DNA from: Pyropia yezoensis
Taxonomy: Eukaryota; Rhodophyta; Bangiophyceae; Bangiales; Bangiaceae
Length of the DNA: 64,000 bases
Direction: 5' to 3'
Assembly: GCA_009829735.1 (NCBI GenBank)
Contig: CM020620.1
Location: 14,195,420-14,259,419 of the forward strand
The notes below the pieces were generated by a model. That model did not search any database and was not told the DNA's origin. It was given only the letters and a program-made list of their open reading frames with translations. Shown here piece after piece: positions 1 through 11,053 of this stretch. Every line of letters starts with the position of its first letter. Position 1 is the first letter of the stretch. The position numbers and the translations under genes are program-made.

Positions 1-54
1 CTTCAGTCGATTTATTGTGCACCAAGAAAAACGTTGCCCCATTGGATCCCTCGC

Positions 55-1089
55 TCAGTATTTGGTCCCCATCCCCTTGGCGGCAATCAAACACCGCACA
101 CGGCGCTTCATCGAATCCACCAGACGGGCAAAGAAGGCGTCAGGGATGGCCTCCCACTCCTCACACAGGACCTTATAGAGGTCCTCCTTGTTCCCGGCCT
201 GCTCCTCCCGGGCCGCCAGACGGCGCTTGAGCTCGTCCCATGCATTCTCAACCGGGTTGAGATCTGGGCTGTGGCCTACCCAGGGAAGGCACTTGAACCC
301 GAGCTGGGCCTTGACGTCACGGCTGTACTTGGATGCGTGGCATGGGGCGAGGTCCTCCTGCAGCCAGGCGGCGTCAGGCGCCTCAAAATAGGCCATAATG
401 TGATGGAAGATGGAGTCGCCCAAGACCCCCTCATACTGGGTCGAATTCATGGAGCCCTTGACGAGCACCAGGGGGGTGCGACCACGCGCCGAGAAGCCCT
501 CCCACACCATGACGGACTGCCGGCTGCATTTGAAGGTAGGTTCGAGACAGGCGGGGGTAAAGCGCTCCCCGGCGCGCCGCCAGACACGAGCGCGCTTGTT
601 GACGGTGCGCACTTCAAAACTGCTCTCGTTGGTGAAGAGAACCGCCTCCCACTCGGCCCCCCAGTGCTTGTAGGTGCGGGCCCACGCCCGACGCTTGGTT
701 TGGTTCTTGTCTGACACGAAGGGTTTGCGCGCGGGGATGGCGGACTTGAAGCCCTGCGCGAGCAGGGCGCGCCGCACTGTCCAACGTGAGACGGGCACGG
801 GGCGCCCACGGCTGAACACCCGAGTCAGCGCGGCGGCCGACAAAAAACGGTTGACGTTGGCCAGCCGCACAAGAGCGCGCACATCACGGGGGCCCAGAAG
901 AGCCGGGCGCCCCAGCGTCTCTGGCTGCTTGGCCATACCGTCCTTGCGCACCTTGACAGCAAACCAGGAGACACGGGTGACAGGGATGCCGAGGGCGACG
1001 GCGATGGCTCCGTTGGAATAACGCTTGGTGGCGAGCTCGAAAATAATGGCCTTCTGTCTGAGGGTGACCGTTGTGCGTTGGGCGACCAT
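55..1089 (-). pseudogene. Tc1/mariner transposase, full length, first catalytic Asp lost
   Basis: A 344-residue ORF with the layout of a Tc1/mariner (DD34E) transposase. It has an N-terminal helix-turn-helix region (about residues 10-110) followed by the DDE core. The second Asp lies in QEDLAPCHA and the Glu in SPDLNPVENAW, with exactly 34 residues between them, the family spacing. The first catalytic position reads FTNESSF instead of FTDES: the codon at 628-630 (minus strand) is AAC, not GAC. The reading frame is otherwise open, so the protein could be made, but it should not cut DNA. The start at 1089 is an ATG. The left end of the element runs off the window, so its terminal repeats and target duplication cannot be checked. 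Confidence 0.9.
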
Positions 1090-1283
1090 CGTGCCTGTCG
1101 GGAGGTGGACCAGTGGAGCAGGGCCCCTGGAATGGGACTTTATAGCGGCCGGAAGGGCATAAATGGCGCTTCACTGGTCAAAAATCACCCCCCTCCTGAT
1201 ACAGGATTCGCCGCTCTGAGCGTGTGCCACGGCGAAGTCGGGCCGCCGACAGGCTCGTTTCCGGATCGGGCAATGATTTCTGC

Positions 1284-1778
1284 TTACCGACTGTACGGGG
1301 GGCGAGTTGCCACCGCGTCCCAAGTTAAGGTCGGCAAGTCGCCGGGACCCGGGATAGTTCCCCCGCGATCCACCATGGCCTTGGCCCGCTGTATGTCTTC
1401 GACCTCCTCGTCGTCCAGGAAGGCAAACTGGTCCGTCCTGAAGCCGGCAGGGAACCCGACCCTACGGGGATACTTCTCCCGTAGGCGGTCCCATACCCGA
1501 CCCATCGCTGCGCCAAGTCGGCCACAGCGAATAACAGTGAACCCCTCCTCATATAGAGGCCAAGCGGGGTAAAACCACCGCCCCAAGGCCTCACGCGGGA
1601 CAACTTGTCCCGCCTCCGGGGGAGATCCCGCCGTCAACCCAAAGCCGGGTGACGCGGGAGTCCCATCCCCCGGAGCGATCGCGGAGCCCCCGCCGGAAGT
1701 CCCGGCGGGCGCTGCACCGTAGGAGGTGTCCTCCATACGTTCGTCGAGAGAGTCCGTCTCCACTCCTGGGGTCGCCAT
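1284..1778 (-). CDS. gag-like N-terminal ORF behind an LTR-like repeat
   Basis: A 164-residue ORF from the ATG at 1778. No catalytic motif is visible. The start is acidic and rich in Pro, Gly and Ser, then comes a more globular stretch with WFYPAWPLYEEG. It begins MATPG, and a gag ORF at 44893 also begins MATP and has a similar Pro/Gly-rich opening. It lies about 170 bp downstream, in sense, of the repeat at 1943-2585, as gag does behind a 5' LTR. The rest of the element is missing: the next thing downstream is the Tc1 copy. The call as a retrotransposon gag fragment is inference from position and composition. Confidence 0.4.
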   Translation of the reverse strand: MATPGVETDSLDERMEDTSYGAAPAGTSGGGSAIAPGDGTPASPGFGLTAGSPPEAGQVVPREALGRWFYPAWPLYEEGFTVIRCGRLGAAMGRVWDRLREKYPRRVGFPAGFRTDQFAFLDDEEVEDIQRAKAMVDRGGTIPGPGDLPTLTWDAVATRPPYSR

Positions 1779-1942
1779 GGCTCTCCCCAAGTTGGGGAGA
1801 GACGCCCTGGCTACGGCGGCACGAGATCCGCCTCGAGTTGAGGGGGACTCCGATCGTGGGTAGACGGGTGGCCTCCCCAGCGTGGGGCGGCCCCGTGGAC
1901 GGTGAAGGGGAGGTGGTGGTGAAGGTGAAGTGAGAACCGGGG

Positions 1943-2585
1943 AGAGCAAGCTGCCGAGTGGGCAAGATTGAGGAGAGGGGCGGTCAACGTGACCGTCTCC
2001 ACATCCGCGTTACGTACTCAAGGGGGGACAGCAAGTCGCGCCCCCAACGCCGAGACGTGCGTTTACGCACCCCCTCACAGGGCCGACCGGGTCGGTCGGA
2101 ACTGAGGAGAGGGGAGTGTGGCAGTATTGACCCCCAGGTAGGGGGGCAACACGTGCTATGCAAGGGGCGGCAGGCCACTAGCCTGATCCGTTCCTCCCCC
2201 TGCATTTGGGTCCATGTTCCCTAAGTTTGGGATAGTTAGCTTAGTAGTAAATCCAACTTGGATTTGAGGGTTTTCTGCATTTATCGTCTTGAATTTTCGT
2301 GTGGCCCGGTGGGCAGGTGCTGGGGTGGGAGATTCTGAGTGGCGAGATTCTGAGGGGACCCTTGGGGGATAAGGGGAGGGACAGCGGGGCTTGGCCTCGA
2401 TTCCCCGTCCCGACCAAGAAACTGTTGGACCACACACGATCCTCTTGTTTGTCAGTGGGGGGTTTGCCCCACAACAGGGACAGAGTGTGTGCGACTTGCA
2501 CTTCTTCCGGTTCCCCCGACACGGGAGGCAGCCCTTGTACACCGCCCCAACTTGGGTGTCGTGTGTGTAAGTGGTTTTTGCCACA
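1943..2585 (-). repeat. LTR-like dispersed repeat, copy 1 of 3
   Basis: On the minus strand this stretch begins TGTGGCAAAAACCAC and ends near CGGCA followed by GCTTGCTCT. It is related along its whole length to 48221-48859 and over its first 470 bp to 42628-43096. TG...CA ends, about 635 bp, and a gag-like ORF shortly downstream fit an LTR. All three copies keep one frame open across about 140 codons, which include a Cys-rich patch. No target duplication was found. Confidence 0.6.
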
Positions 2586-3490
2586 ATTAAGACAGCCACC
2601 CGCGGCTACCTCATGGCCGCCCTTTCGGTCACTCCGGTGGCGGCACGCGGTGGACACGCGTAGTTTACCCACGTCAACGCGGAGGGCAAGACGGACTTGA
2701 TGGCGGTTACGTGGGTGGACAGGGAGCGTCGGTAGTTCATCGCGACTGCCTCACGTACTCTACCTGGTGCTGCGTGCGAGAGGATTTGACGGCGCCAGGT
2801 GGGCCCGCGCGCTGAGCGGGTGGCACTTACTGCTACCCAGCCGAAGCTGGCTGAGTTGTACTACGCCGGCTGTTCCTCTATCGATCGCCATAACCGCTGC
2901 CGATAGGACGACTTGAAGCTGGAGCACAAGTTCTTCAGTCAAGACCAGTCAATGCGGATCAATCTGAGTCTGCTCGGCATCTGCATCGTTGAATCCTGGA
3001 TGCTTTACGCCGGTGCGCAGAGGGTGGCGGCGGATCTGTCGCAGGGCCAGTTCTATGAGGACCCAGCAGAGCAGCTGAATTGACAACACGTACGATAGAG
3101 TGGGTTCCGGACGCCGTGGGCCACAAGTCCCCTGCGCAGCAGAAACCGCTCCTGTGCAGTCTGGCGTGGGGATCTATCTCACGCCGACGCTGAAGCGCCG
3201 TCACAAGGCATCGGCAGAGGACGTGGACCAGTGAGCCCAGCGGATGTGCCGCGTGTGCAAGAAATACCACACAACGGTGGTGTGCTCGCGGTTCCATGAG
3301 GTTCACGCGAGCAAGGTGTTTTTCTGTGGTGCCATGAGGTTCACGCGAGCGAGGTGTTTTTCTGTGGTGCCAGGAGTGGTCGCAATTGTTTCGCCGTCCG
3401 CGTGCGTGAAGTGCATGACTTGGATGTGTAGAACGCACGCCATGGAATCCTACTTGCTCGTACTTTTGTTAGGAATTTTACATTTGTGCC
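2586..3490. other. no gene seen; contains a 38-bp tandem duplication
   Basis: No ORF here has recognisable content. The only structure I see is a perfect-length tandem duplication at 3294-3331 and 3332-3369 (unit 38 bp, starting CCATGAGGTTCACGCGAGC) with a single A/G difference. Confidence 0.5.
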
Positions 3491-4394
3491 TCATGGCGAC
3501 TTGTTATTTGTACATGTCACGGTAAGAAACAATGTGCAACCCCGCTCGCGTCGGCGTCGCCACCTTGTCCTTGTCGTCGGCGGCGACGGCCGCCGTGAAC
3601 GGCCCCTGCTGCGCGCTGCCTTGTCGCCGTCACTGCTGCAGCTCCGCGCCGCCGTGCAGCCGTTGCTGATCCGCGCCGCCGTGCCGCCGTCGCTGACGCA
3701 CCGCGCGGCGCCTTCCCCGGCAGCGATGGCGTCGGCGGGGTGGTCCACCGCCGCCGCAAAAGCGGTTGCCGGAGCCTGTTGTCCTTGTACCCGTGCCAAC
3801 GCGGCGTTCAGGTCGGCCGCCGCGGCCGCGCGTACACGCGACAGCTCCGCCGCCGCGTCGGCGGGAGCCGCCGCGGCCTCCCCGCGCACGCGGTCACGCT
3901 CTGCGGCGGCTGCCGTAGCCTCCCCCCGCTGGCGGTCCCGCTCCTCAGCGGAGGCCGTGCCTTGTGCTAGTAAGAGTTCTTGCTCGGCGACCGCCGCCGT
4001 CGTCTCCTCCCGCATGCAGTCCAAGTCAGCGTCCGCGTCCGCCCGCATTCGGTCCCGGTCCTCCGATACAGCCGCGGCGGCCGCGACCGCCGCCTTGACC
4101 CGCCGTCGGCCGTCGGCGGCGGCTCTCTTCGTGGCGGCGGCCATCGCCGCCGCGTCGTGCGCCGCGCCCGCTACCGCCGCGTGGGCGCCGGCCACCCTCT
4201 GCGCGGTGGCCCGTAGCGGCGGCCGCTTTCCGCTCCGTGTCGGCCGCCACGGCCGCGTCCGCGGCGTCCAGGTAGGCGCGAAGGCCCGCCACGACCGCCG
4301 CCTCGCGTTCCGCAGCCGCCGCGAGGTCGGCGCGGACGCCCATGGCGACCGCCGCCCCCCGCTGCGCATGCACAAACGTCGCTGCCGCATGCAC
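3491..4394 (-). pseudogene. Ala-rich coiled-coil protein, frame broken once
   Basis: Read on the minus strand, two overlapping frames make one sensible protein. The first, from about 4394, has GVRADLAAAAEREAAVVAG and similar. Near 4200-4220 the sense jumps to the second frame, with repeated charged and Ala segments such as EDRDRMRADADADL and AEERDRQRGEATAAAAERDR, before turning Ser/Arg-rich. The regular mix of Glu/Arg/Asp in Ala predicts long helices or a coiled coil. The family is not recognised. A similar Ala-rich minus-strand ORF lies at 48889-49510 next to an LTR-like repeat, so this may be retroelement cargo. A 21-bp tandem duplication (GCATGCACAAACGTCGCTGCC twice, about 4367-4408) sits at its 5' end. 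Confidence 0.4.
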
Positions 4395-4439
4395 AAACGT
4401 CGCTGCCGCGGAAGACTAGACACTTGGTTAGTTATCTGA

Positions 4440-5500
4440 GTCCCTTACAGTTTATGATTGATCAACTGGAGTTCTTGCTCTTCCATGACGAACATCTCTG
4501 GTTATAAAATGACGGCGGTGACAATTGCAATTCCTCAGACCGATCCCCTCGACCCATTCCGAAAAAGTCTTTCTTGATGCTGAGGTTGCGATCGTCGCCG
4601 GCTGCATATCGGCGGCGTCACGGGGGTGATGAGGGTGGGAAACGACTTTTGCGTTGAGAAGGACTTCTCGACACAACTACATGACGAGACCATGCCTGTC
4701 AGCGCCTTCTCAATCTCTCGAAAGAAGAATGTGAAGCCCCCGAAAATATATATAACCACGCCCGCAGGTTCCATGGAGAGGCTTTCACAAGGCGTGCATC
4801 TACGACCGAGCCAAGAGTGCGCGCAGCATGTGCCCCTGCATGAACGTGCCGGACAGCGCGGCGCACCTCATCATCCCCTTGAAGCAGCAGCACACGCTGA
4901 TCATCATCCAGCCCCACCAACAGGTCGACGAACAACACGAGGGGTGAGCGCGAACAGTACACGTGGATTGCACAATTGATCGCTTGACATGCAGCGCCAC
5001 GTCAGCCGCCCGTAACGTTCTACTTCGCTATTCAACTTAAGAATGGCCTCGTTCAAAACCAAGCTGATGAACGAAATGATTGCGCTTGGATACAACGCAA
5101 TAAAACAGATATGCTGAACACGTTATCGATTTAATCGATGGCGTGAATGAACAGGAGAGGGAAAACGTCCTACTTTAGCCATCCGTGGTGTAGAGGGGTG
5201 GTTTAGGCGATCATTCGCGTGCTGGTTTAAACTGAAGATTCCCTATCAGCCAGTCGCCCACAAGGGTCTGAAAAGGCCCAAGCAGACGAAAGCACAAGTA
5301 CGCAGGCGCATGCGCAAAGAGAATGCGACTGCCAGATCGCCCCGCTGCGCCCTTCCTCCCCCACTACGCCTGCGAATCGCGCCCCTTTTTGGCGGAGCGC
5401 GAGGCGATTCCGTCGTATAGCGCCGGTATCGTGTCTGAACTACGCCACCGAGGAAGCCGTCGCGCCTCAAAGCGGTCCTTGTAGCCCCCCTATAATTTAC
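4440..5500. other. no gene seen
   Basis: Mixed-composition DNA of lower GC than the host genes. The short ORFs in several frames have no family character. A weak tRNA-like stretch near 5180-5250 was judged insufficient. Confidence 0.4.
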
Positions 5501-5903
5501 TTAAGCACCTTGTTGATTCTTTGAACTCATAGTTGTTTGACTTTCGGAGCCTGCATGCCGAGTTCCGTCCCGCTCTTCATGCAGCTCCTTCACTGCAGGC
5601 AGGGAGCCCACCTTGGTGGCCTTGTCGACCAAAGCGCGGGAAGGCACACTGCAGTCGACAGCGGAGACCGCAGGAGCGCTGGGTCCACTGAGGGGCAGAG
5701 GGCCGGTAGAAAACGTTGCGAACAGAGCCACTAGCTCCTCCGCAGAGAGGTCATTGGGCTCTGCTTCCCAAAATGCCTCCCCATCCTCGTCCGTCTCCGC
5801 CCGAGCATGTGCATCTGCCACCGCTCCTGCCCTACCTCCTTTAATGCTGCTTGCTACGTTTTCACTTCTCCTTCCCCAGCCACTACGTTACTTTCACGGT
5901 CGT
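5501..5903 (-). CDS. hypothetical acidic ORF fragment
   Basis: A frame of about 130 codons, open from a stop near 5890 down to 5501, with protein-like composition: DEDGEAFWEAEPNDLSAEE, then a Ser/Pro-rich tail. It has no ATG at the front, so it is a fragment or an exon. No family is recognised. It could be the tail of a decayed transposase, which would fit the neighbourhood, but no catalytic motif is visible. Confidence 0.2.
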
Positions 5904-6945
5904 GGAGCGTTATACTGGCGCCGGTCTCTCTCGAGTCAGCGGAAGTGACACACGCGCCGCCGCCTCCCGTCGGCTTGTGGAGAGGCACGGTCGACCAATT
6001 CGATCTCGAGCCATGTGCGCATGGGGCATCTTCTACTGTATATGTGACGGGGTCGTGACGGCACGGCTGGCGAGTCGGAGGCACGGGATGCAGCCGCCGT
6101 CGTTTGTGCGATTGGCGGTTCCATTCGGTCAGTACTATCACTCTCAAAGGGCCAAATGGGACAATGTAACGACCCTCTAGGTACACTATGGCTCGTTTCT
6201 GAATTCTGTCAGAGTAAACCGCGCCTGGCTCTCTCAAACGGGCTCTCAGCCAATCAGATAGGCAGCTGTGACCGACTCCCAGGCCGTTGTGCCCCGACAG
6301 GCGGTAATTACCTGTACTTTTCTTCGCGTCTCCGGAGATACAAGTGGTTCTGCCAAGATCTCCCGACAAAGCATTCCTGACTGTAAAAGAGGTCGAGCTT
6401 CAAAGAAGAAATTGTGAGAAACCTTTGCGGCTCTTTCTAGCTCGGCGTACGACCAAACCATTGGGTTTTCAAGTAGCTTTTGGCGCGGTCCAGCCAATGC
6501 GCTGCCAGGAAGATTCATAAGTTGACTCCGTGTCTTGGTGTCGGGCCACCAGGACAGAATTCAGCAAGCAGCAGTACGTCATAATTACTTAATATGGAGC
6601 CTTATTCGCGCCCGTCGACTAGGAGCGCGATTCAAACACATGCAGGAGTAGCTAGTCTGCTTGGACTGTTGACCACTGACCAAAAGTGTCAACCGTTACT
6701 GTAAGTCATGGGAGGCACGATTGATCGCGAGAAAGGGCGATCGACTTGGTGGCGGTTCTTCAGTCGGCCGCAGAGCTACGGGAGCTCGGTTCCGAGTGTT
6801 TGCAGCGTCGCCTGCTCCATCGAGCACTCGCAGCGATTGACCCATTCGCTTCCCAACCCCATCGAGTGTCGCCGTCTTTGTTTTTATTGGACGTGCACAA
6901 TGCCTTCACCTCTTGCCGACCATTCATCCGCTGACGAGTAGGACG
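5904..6945. other. no gene seen
   Basis: Short ORFs in all frames without recognisable content. No repeat with other parts of the window was noticed. Confidence 0.35.
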
Positions 6946-6968
6946 CCTGCCCCCGTGTTTGGGGCACA

Positions 6969-8539
6969 CGGCTGACGCCTGAGTTGCAGGAGAAGCTGGA
7001 GACGGCCCGGGCAGAGCTGGTTACCCCGAGCGTGGCCATCCTCGTGCGGGCGACGGGGGCGACCCGGTCCAACGTGCGGACCTGGCTGCAGAACCGTGGC
7101 AGAGTTGTGACGCTCGGGCGCCCTCAAGTTTTCTCCCACCAGAAAGAGGACTCTATGGCAGATTATTTTGCCACATGGACTAAGGGGGGAGACACCCTTA
7201 CGTGTGAGCTTGCCGGTGCCTTAGTGCGGCAGTGCATTGCCGACGTGGGAAGGGAGGCGGAAGAGGAGTCGATCTTTGGGGTGGGTGGGATTCCGGGTCG
7301 TTCTTTTTCTCAACGCATTTTGGAGGGTCGCCCGGAGCTACGGCGCGTGCGACCTGTTGCCTTTGAGGGTGTACGGGCTGTGGCGTCGATGCCTGAGGCG
7401 GTGGCAAAGACTTCTGCTGCTTTTAGGTTCTGTTGTGATGAGTTTTGCTACCACCAAGGCATCACAGGTCTGGAACACGGACGAGTCCATTATGAACGCA
7501 GAAGAGCTGATGAGGAAGTCCAAGGTCAAGGTGACTGCCCGCCAGGACAACGGCCGCCCGGAGTTTGTCGTCCCATTCGTGCAGAGTGGGGCGGAGGCCG
7601 CCAGTCTCGTGGCCACCATCTGTGCGGACGGGTCACGCCTCCCCCTGTTTGTGGTGGTGGCGGGCAGCGGCGGGCGACTCCCATTTGCTGTCGTGGAGCA
7701 AGTCGATGGCACCTTGTGCCGCGTCCCCCTGGCGTCGTTTTTGGACGCTGGCGCTGAGGTGCATCGTCGCGAGAAGCCGCGGTTTGACCGCGACCCGTGG
7801 GAGACGTCTGCTTGGTTTGCGGCGCGGCACCTGGAAGGGGCGCGGTGGGGCGGAGTGCAAGGTGCTGTTGATGGACGGGTGCAAGGTTGACGCGTCCGCA
7901 GTGGACCTGGGCGTTCTCAAGGATGCCAAAGCTGTCGTGCTGATTTTCTCATCCCACCTGTCTCACATCCTGGAGGCGTTGGACGGCCAGCCCTTCCCCA
8001 AGACCAAGGCCAGGAGCGACACGGTGACGGGGGAGATGCTGTCCACTCTCCTCAGGGGGGGCAGGTTTAACTTAATCCATCTCATGAAGCTGATCAACCA
8101 GAGATCGTTCCATGGGCTGTCATCTGTCAACATCATCACCGGCTTCCGCGAGACGGGCACGTGGCCCATCAACCCAGGCGCAATTGACGTGACACGCCTT
8201 CTGAAAGGCAAGTGCACCAAGTACTCTCAAAGAAAGGTGGACATTGAGCGGCTCAGCGTGCGGCTGGGGCCAGAGGCGCGGAGAGAGATGCGTGAGCCGC
8301 TTTTGTCGTTTGGGTCAGTACCTACCCGTGGCCGGGCCGTGGAGGCCACCACCGAGGCGGTGCTGGGGGCCCTCGGGGAGCTGGATAAGGCAGCAGCCGC
8401 CAAGAAGAACGCCGAAGACAAGCTCGAGGCCAACAGGGAGGCCAAGCGTGTGGCGGTCATTGCGACGGAGGCGCGGACGGAGGCCCAAGCGGATGCCCGC
8501 CGCAACAGCCCCGAATTCCGCGCCCGCAAGGTGCGCTAG
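6969..8539 (+). pseudogene. pogo/Tigger-type (DDE_1) transposase, two frameshifts
   Basis: Three successive frames add up to one transposase. Frame one (about 6969-7440) has a helix-turn-helix DNA-binding domain, with VRTWLQNRGR and then FSQRILEGRPELRRVRP, as in Tc5/pogo families. Frame two (about 7440-7850) carries the first catalytic Asp in VWNTDES (GAC at 7480-7482). Frame three (about 7850-8539) carries LLMDGCKVDAS and SSHLSHILEALDGQPF, the counterparts of the second and third acidic motifs, then an Ala/Lys/Glu-rich coiled tail ending at 8539. All three acidic residues are present, but two indels (near 7440 and 7850) break the gene. Element ends were not found. Confidence 0.75.
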
Positions 8540-9780
8540 CGCCGCCGAGCCGCTCAAGCGCGGGCAGCGGCAGGCCCCACTGGCCCCAACGAGAGCGCGC
8601 CCGGTCGGGTCGTGGACGAGGAGCCGCGCCGCAAGAGGGCGCTTTAGAGCTCGCGGTGGGATGAGGTCGGGGGGGGGGGGTGAGGCTGAAGTCGTGTCGG
8701 GGTTGAGGGGTGGGAGCAGGCGTGGGGGAAAGAAGAGAGGTACATCCGATAGGGTTCTCATTAGAAAATACATTGGGTGACGATACAGGTGCTCTCGAGT
8801 GCCACGCCCAGCCCGGTTCCGGGTGCAATAAACAGGAAATTCGAGTGGTCGACATTATGGACACCGACCTATGACTCTTTAGAGTGCCTACAGAAGAGGA
8901 ATAGAGCGCGAGACACAACAATGCCCAGTAAATATACACTCGATGCGTGTTTTTTTTGCATGTGCGTTGTGTCTCTCGGCGGCCTCGGGAACCGGTAAAG
9001 CGCCTGAGAATGGTCAACATCAGGACCAGACTGGCTATCTAACGCGAGCTTTTTTTGACAGAACATGCTCTGCCAGTTCTCAGGAAGAATCATGACGCAT
9101 TTCTGGAACGTCGAGAGCATTTTTGATATCTGGCGTTGCAAGCACCGCGAAGGGAAGTCTGGCCGAGCGAGGGATCTGGGTCTGACAGACCTTTTGAATG
9201 CCTCTTCTGGCGCGCTCCAACATTCTTGCATCATGTTGTGGCGAAGCTGGCGCACTCCTGTCCGAGGCACTCTCTCGGAAAGACCACGAGAACGTTCTCA
9301 GAGGAATTCTGGCTTCACTTCTCACGTCTGTTCTGAAAGCAGTTTGTATCCTGTTCGCAGTTTACGAGTACTTTGCACCTCGTAACTAGTGTGTGTCAAA
9401 TGTCGGCCACTCTCGCTGAGATCTAAGGTTCCCGTGGACTACAAGAATAGCACAACACACGTGCTTGTAGAGGAGATCGAGGCGAGTAAGACATGTTTTT
9501 TTTTTTTCTGAGTGCTTTTGTTCTCTCTGAGCTACGAGCGAGAGAAGCCCAGCGGACTGTAAGTGTCGCTCCGGGAATGTCGACCAGTCCATTAAGCCAA
9601 TAGAAACACCCAGATCTGCGATCAATCTGGGTCTGCGGTGCATGGTGAGCGAATCAATCATGCTGAGTGTAACACGACCACGAACATTAGGCCACCTGGG
9701 TGGTATTTGACGCCGTCAAAAACACACTCTGAAGTAGAGAAAAAAAGTACAGCGTGGACGGCGTCGAACCTCAGGAATTG
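8540..9780. other. no gene seen
   Basis: Spacer between two transposase remnants. Only short ORFs with no family character. A 13-base T-run lies at about 9493-9507. Confidence 0.35.
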
Positions 9781-10239
9781 ATGCTGGACCAGAAAGTGAA
9801 CAACGTCTATGTCCATCTGCCGGTCGAAGGTCTCATGCCCAGGTCATGTGTGCTTCTCGTGCTGTTTGAAGCAAGCAGCGGAGAAAAGTACGTCCTTCAA
9901 GAATCGGCCTTCTTGGGGCCGTCGGGCGGGTCGACATTTCCGGCACTGGTCGACATTTGGCACCTACTAGCTCCTGCTCTCGCGGCCATTTCGCGATGCT
10001 CGCCCGGATATTTCCGCGTGCAGCTTAAAAGTGCCGAGGCACAGGAGCGGGCGTACCAGGCCGGCTGGTTCCACGTCTTTGCCGCCCTCTCTTCAAGAAT
10101 GAACGTGTGTATGGCGCAGCAGCTCTCCACCCATCTCAGGCACTCCCAAAAAAGAGCGGAATTTTATTTGAAAGCCCCCCTTATCACCCGGAGGAAGGGA
10201 AATGAGCGGGAGAGTAGATCAAGCAGGTATCCCGGGTGA
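9781..10239 (+). CDS. hypothetical ORF overlapping the IS630-like transposase
   Basis: A 152-residue ORF from ATG 9781, overlapping the start of the next ORF by 38 bp in a different frame. It includes VNNVYVHLPVEG and LVLFEASSGEKYVLQESAF and has no catalytic motif I recognise. It may be the N-terminal part or an accessory protein of the transposase downstream, whose own N-terminus lacks an obvious DNA-binding domain. An intron or a frameshift between the two cannot be told apart by eye. Confidence 0.35.
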   Translation: MLDQKVNNVYVHLPVEGLMPRSCVLLVLFEASSGEKYVLQESAFLGPSGGSTFPALVDIWHLLAPALAAISRCSPGYFRVQLKSAEAQERAYQAGWFHVFAALSSRMNVCMAQQLSTHLRHSQKRAEFYLKAPLITRRKGNERESRSSRYPG

Positions 10240-11053
10240 GATTGACAGCAGGAAAATGACGCCGCCATCATGGGAGCCACAGACTTTGTCTCGGATGTTG
10301 AGCGCGATCGGATTCTCTGTCAAGAAGGTTGAGCGACTGGCTTCGGAGCGGTGCGAGGAACGGATTGTGCAACACTGCCGTCTTTCTTGCGACGTACCCG
10401 ACCGCTGTGTTGTTGTTGCTGACGAGACGCACATTGCCGGGCAGGCCATGGTGCGTCCACGTGGGTGGGCCCCAATGGGCCGGAAGCTGGAGATTCTTGC
10501 CCCAGACCCTCGCGCTCGCCCGCGGCTCTCATCCACGGTCGCGATATCACTCAACAAAGTTATCTTGGAGCTGGCCTTCCACGAGGAGCTCCCGGCTCAA
10601 AATGGTGACGACTGGTTAGCGTTCTGCATTTGTCTGGTTGGGCGCATGAACGCTTTCGTGCCGGGCGCTGACTGGAACGTGCAGCCAGACGACTGCATTC
10701 TGCTATACGACAATGCGGCTGTGCACACGCAGGCGGCAGACGATGTGCTGGCCATCAACGGCGTTCGAAAAATGCGATTGCCCCCGTACAGCCCGGATCT
10801 CTCGGCAATCGAGCCCACGTTTGCCGACTACAAGCGCAAGGCTCGGGACATCACTTTTCGTCATCCTGACCTCCCTGACCGAAAAGTGCACGTGCTGGCC
10901 TTCGCCTCCATTCCACTGTGTTCCATTCAAGGACACTACCGGGAGGCGCGGCGTCACACCCTGCGCCACATCCTGGAGCTTAATGTTGCCGGGGGACCGC
11001 TGTTCGGCATTTTCCCACCTCTGGCTGTTGTTCGATCGTATCTCCAGATTTGA
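10202..11053 (+). CDS. IS630/Tc1-superfamily (DDE_3) transposase
   Basis: A 283-residue ORF from ATG 10202 with a clean DDE_3-type catalytic core. The first Asp is in VVVADETHIAGQA, the second in LLYDNAAVHTQ, and the Glu in PPYSPDLSAIEPTFADYK, with 33 residues between the second Asp and the Glu. The spacing and the DNxxxH and SPDLxxIE boxes are those of IS630-like elements, which in eukaryotes include many Tc1 relatives. All three acidic residues are intact. A typical N-terminal helix-turn-helix is not obvious in this ORF, so it may begin in the upstream ORF. Terminal repeats and TA target site were not found. Confidence 0.85.
   Translation: MSGRVDQAGIPGEIDSRKMTPPSWEPQTLSRMLSAIGFSVKKVERLASERCEERIVQHCRLSCDVPDRCVVVADETHIAGQAMVRPRGWAPMGRKLEILAPDPRARPRLSSTVAISLNKVILELAFHEELPAQNGDDWLAFCICLVGRMNAFVPGADWNVQPDDCILLYDNAAVHTQAADDVLAINGVRKMRLPPYSPDLSAIEPTFADYKRKARDITFRHPDLPDRKVHVLAFASIPLCSIQGHYREARRHTLRHILELNVAGGPLFGIFPPLAVVRSYLQI

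Noticed and set aside
3486..4439. Plus-strand 317-codon frame
   Set aside because: Ser/Arg/Ala low complexity; the minus strand over the same bases has regular charged helices.
5181..5255. tRNA-like stretch (TGGTGTAGAGGGG ... GGTTTAAAC)
   Set aside because: The B-box lacks the GGTTCRA core and no cloverleaf could be drawn.
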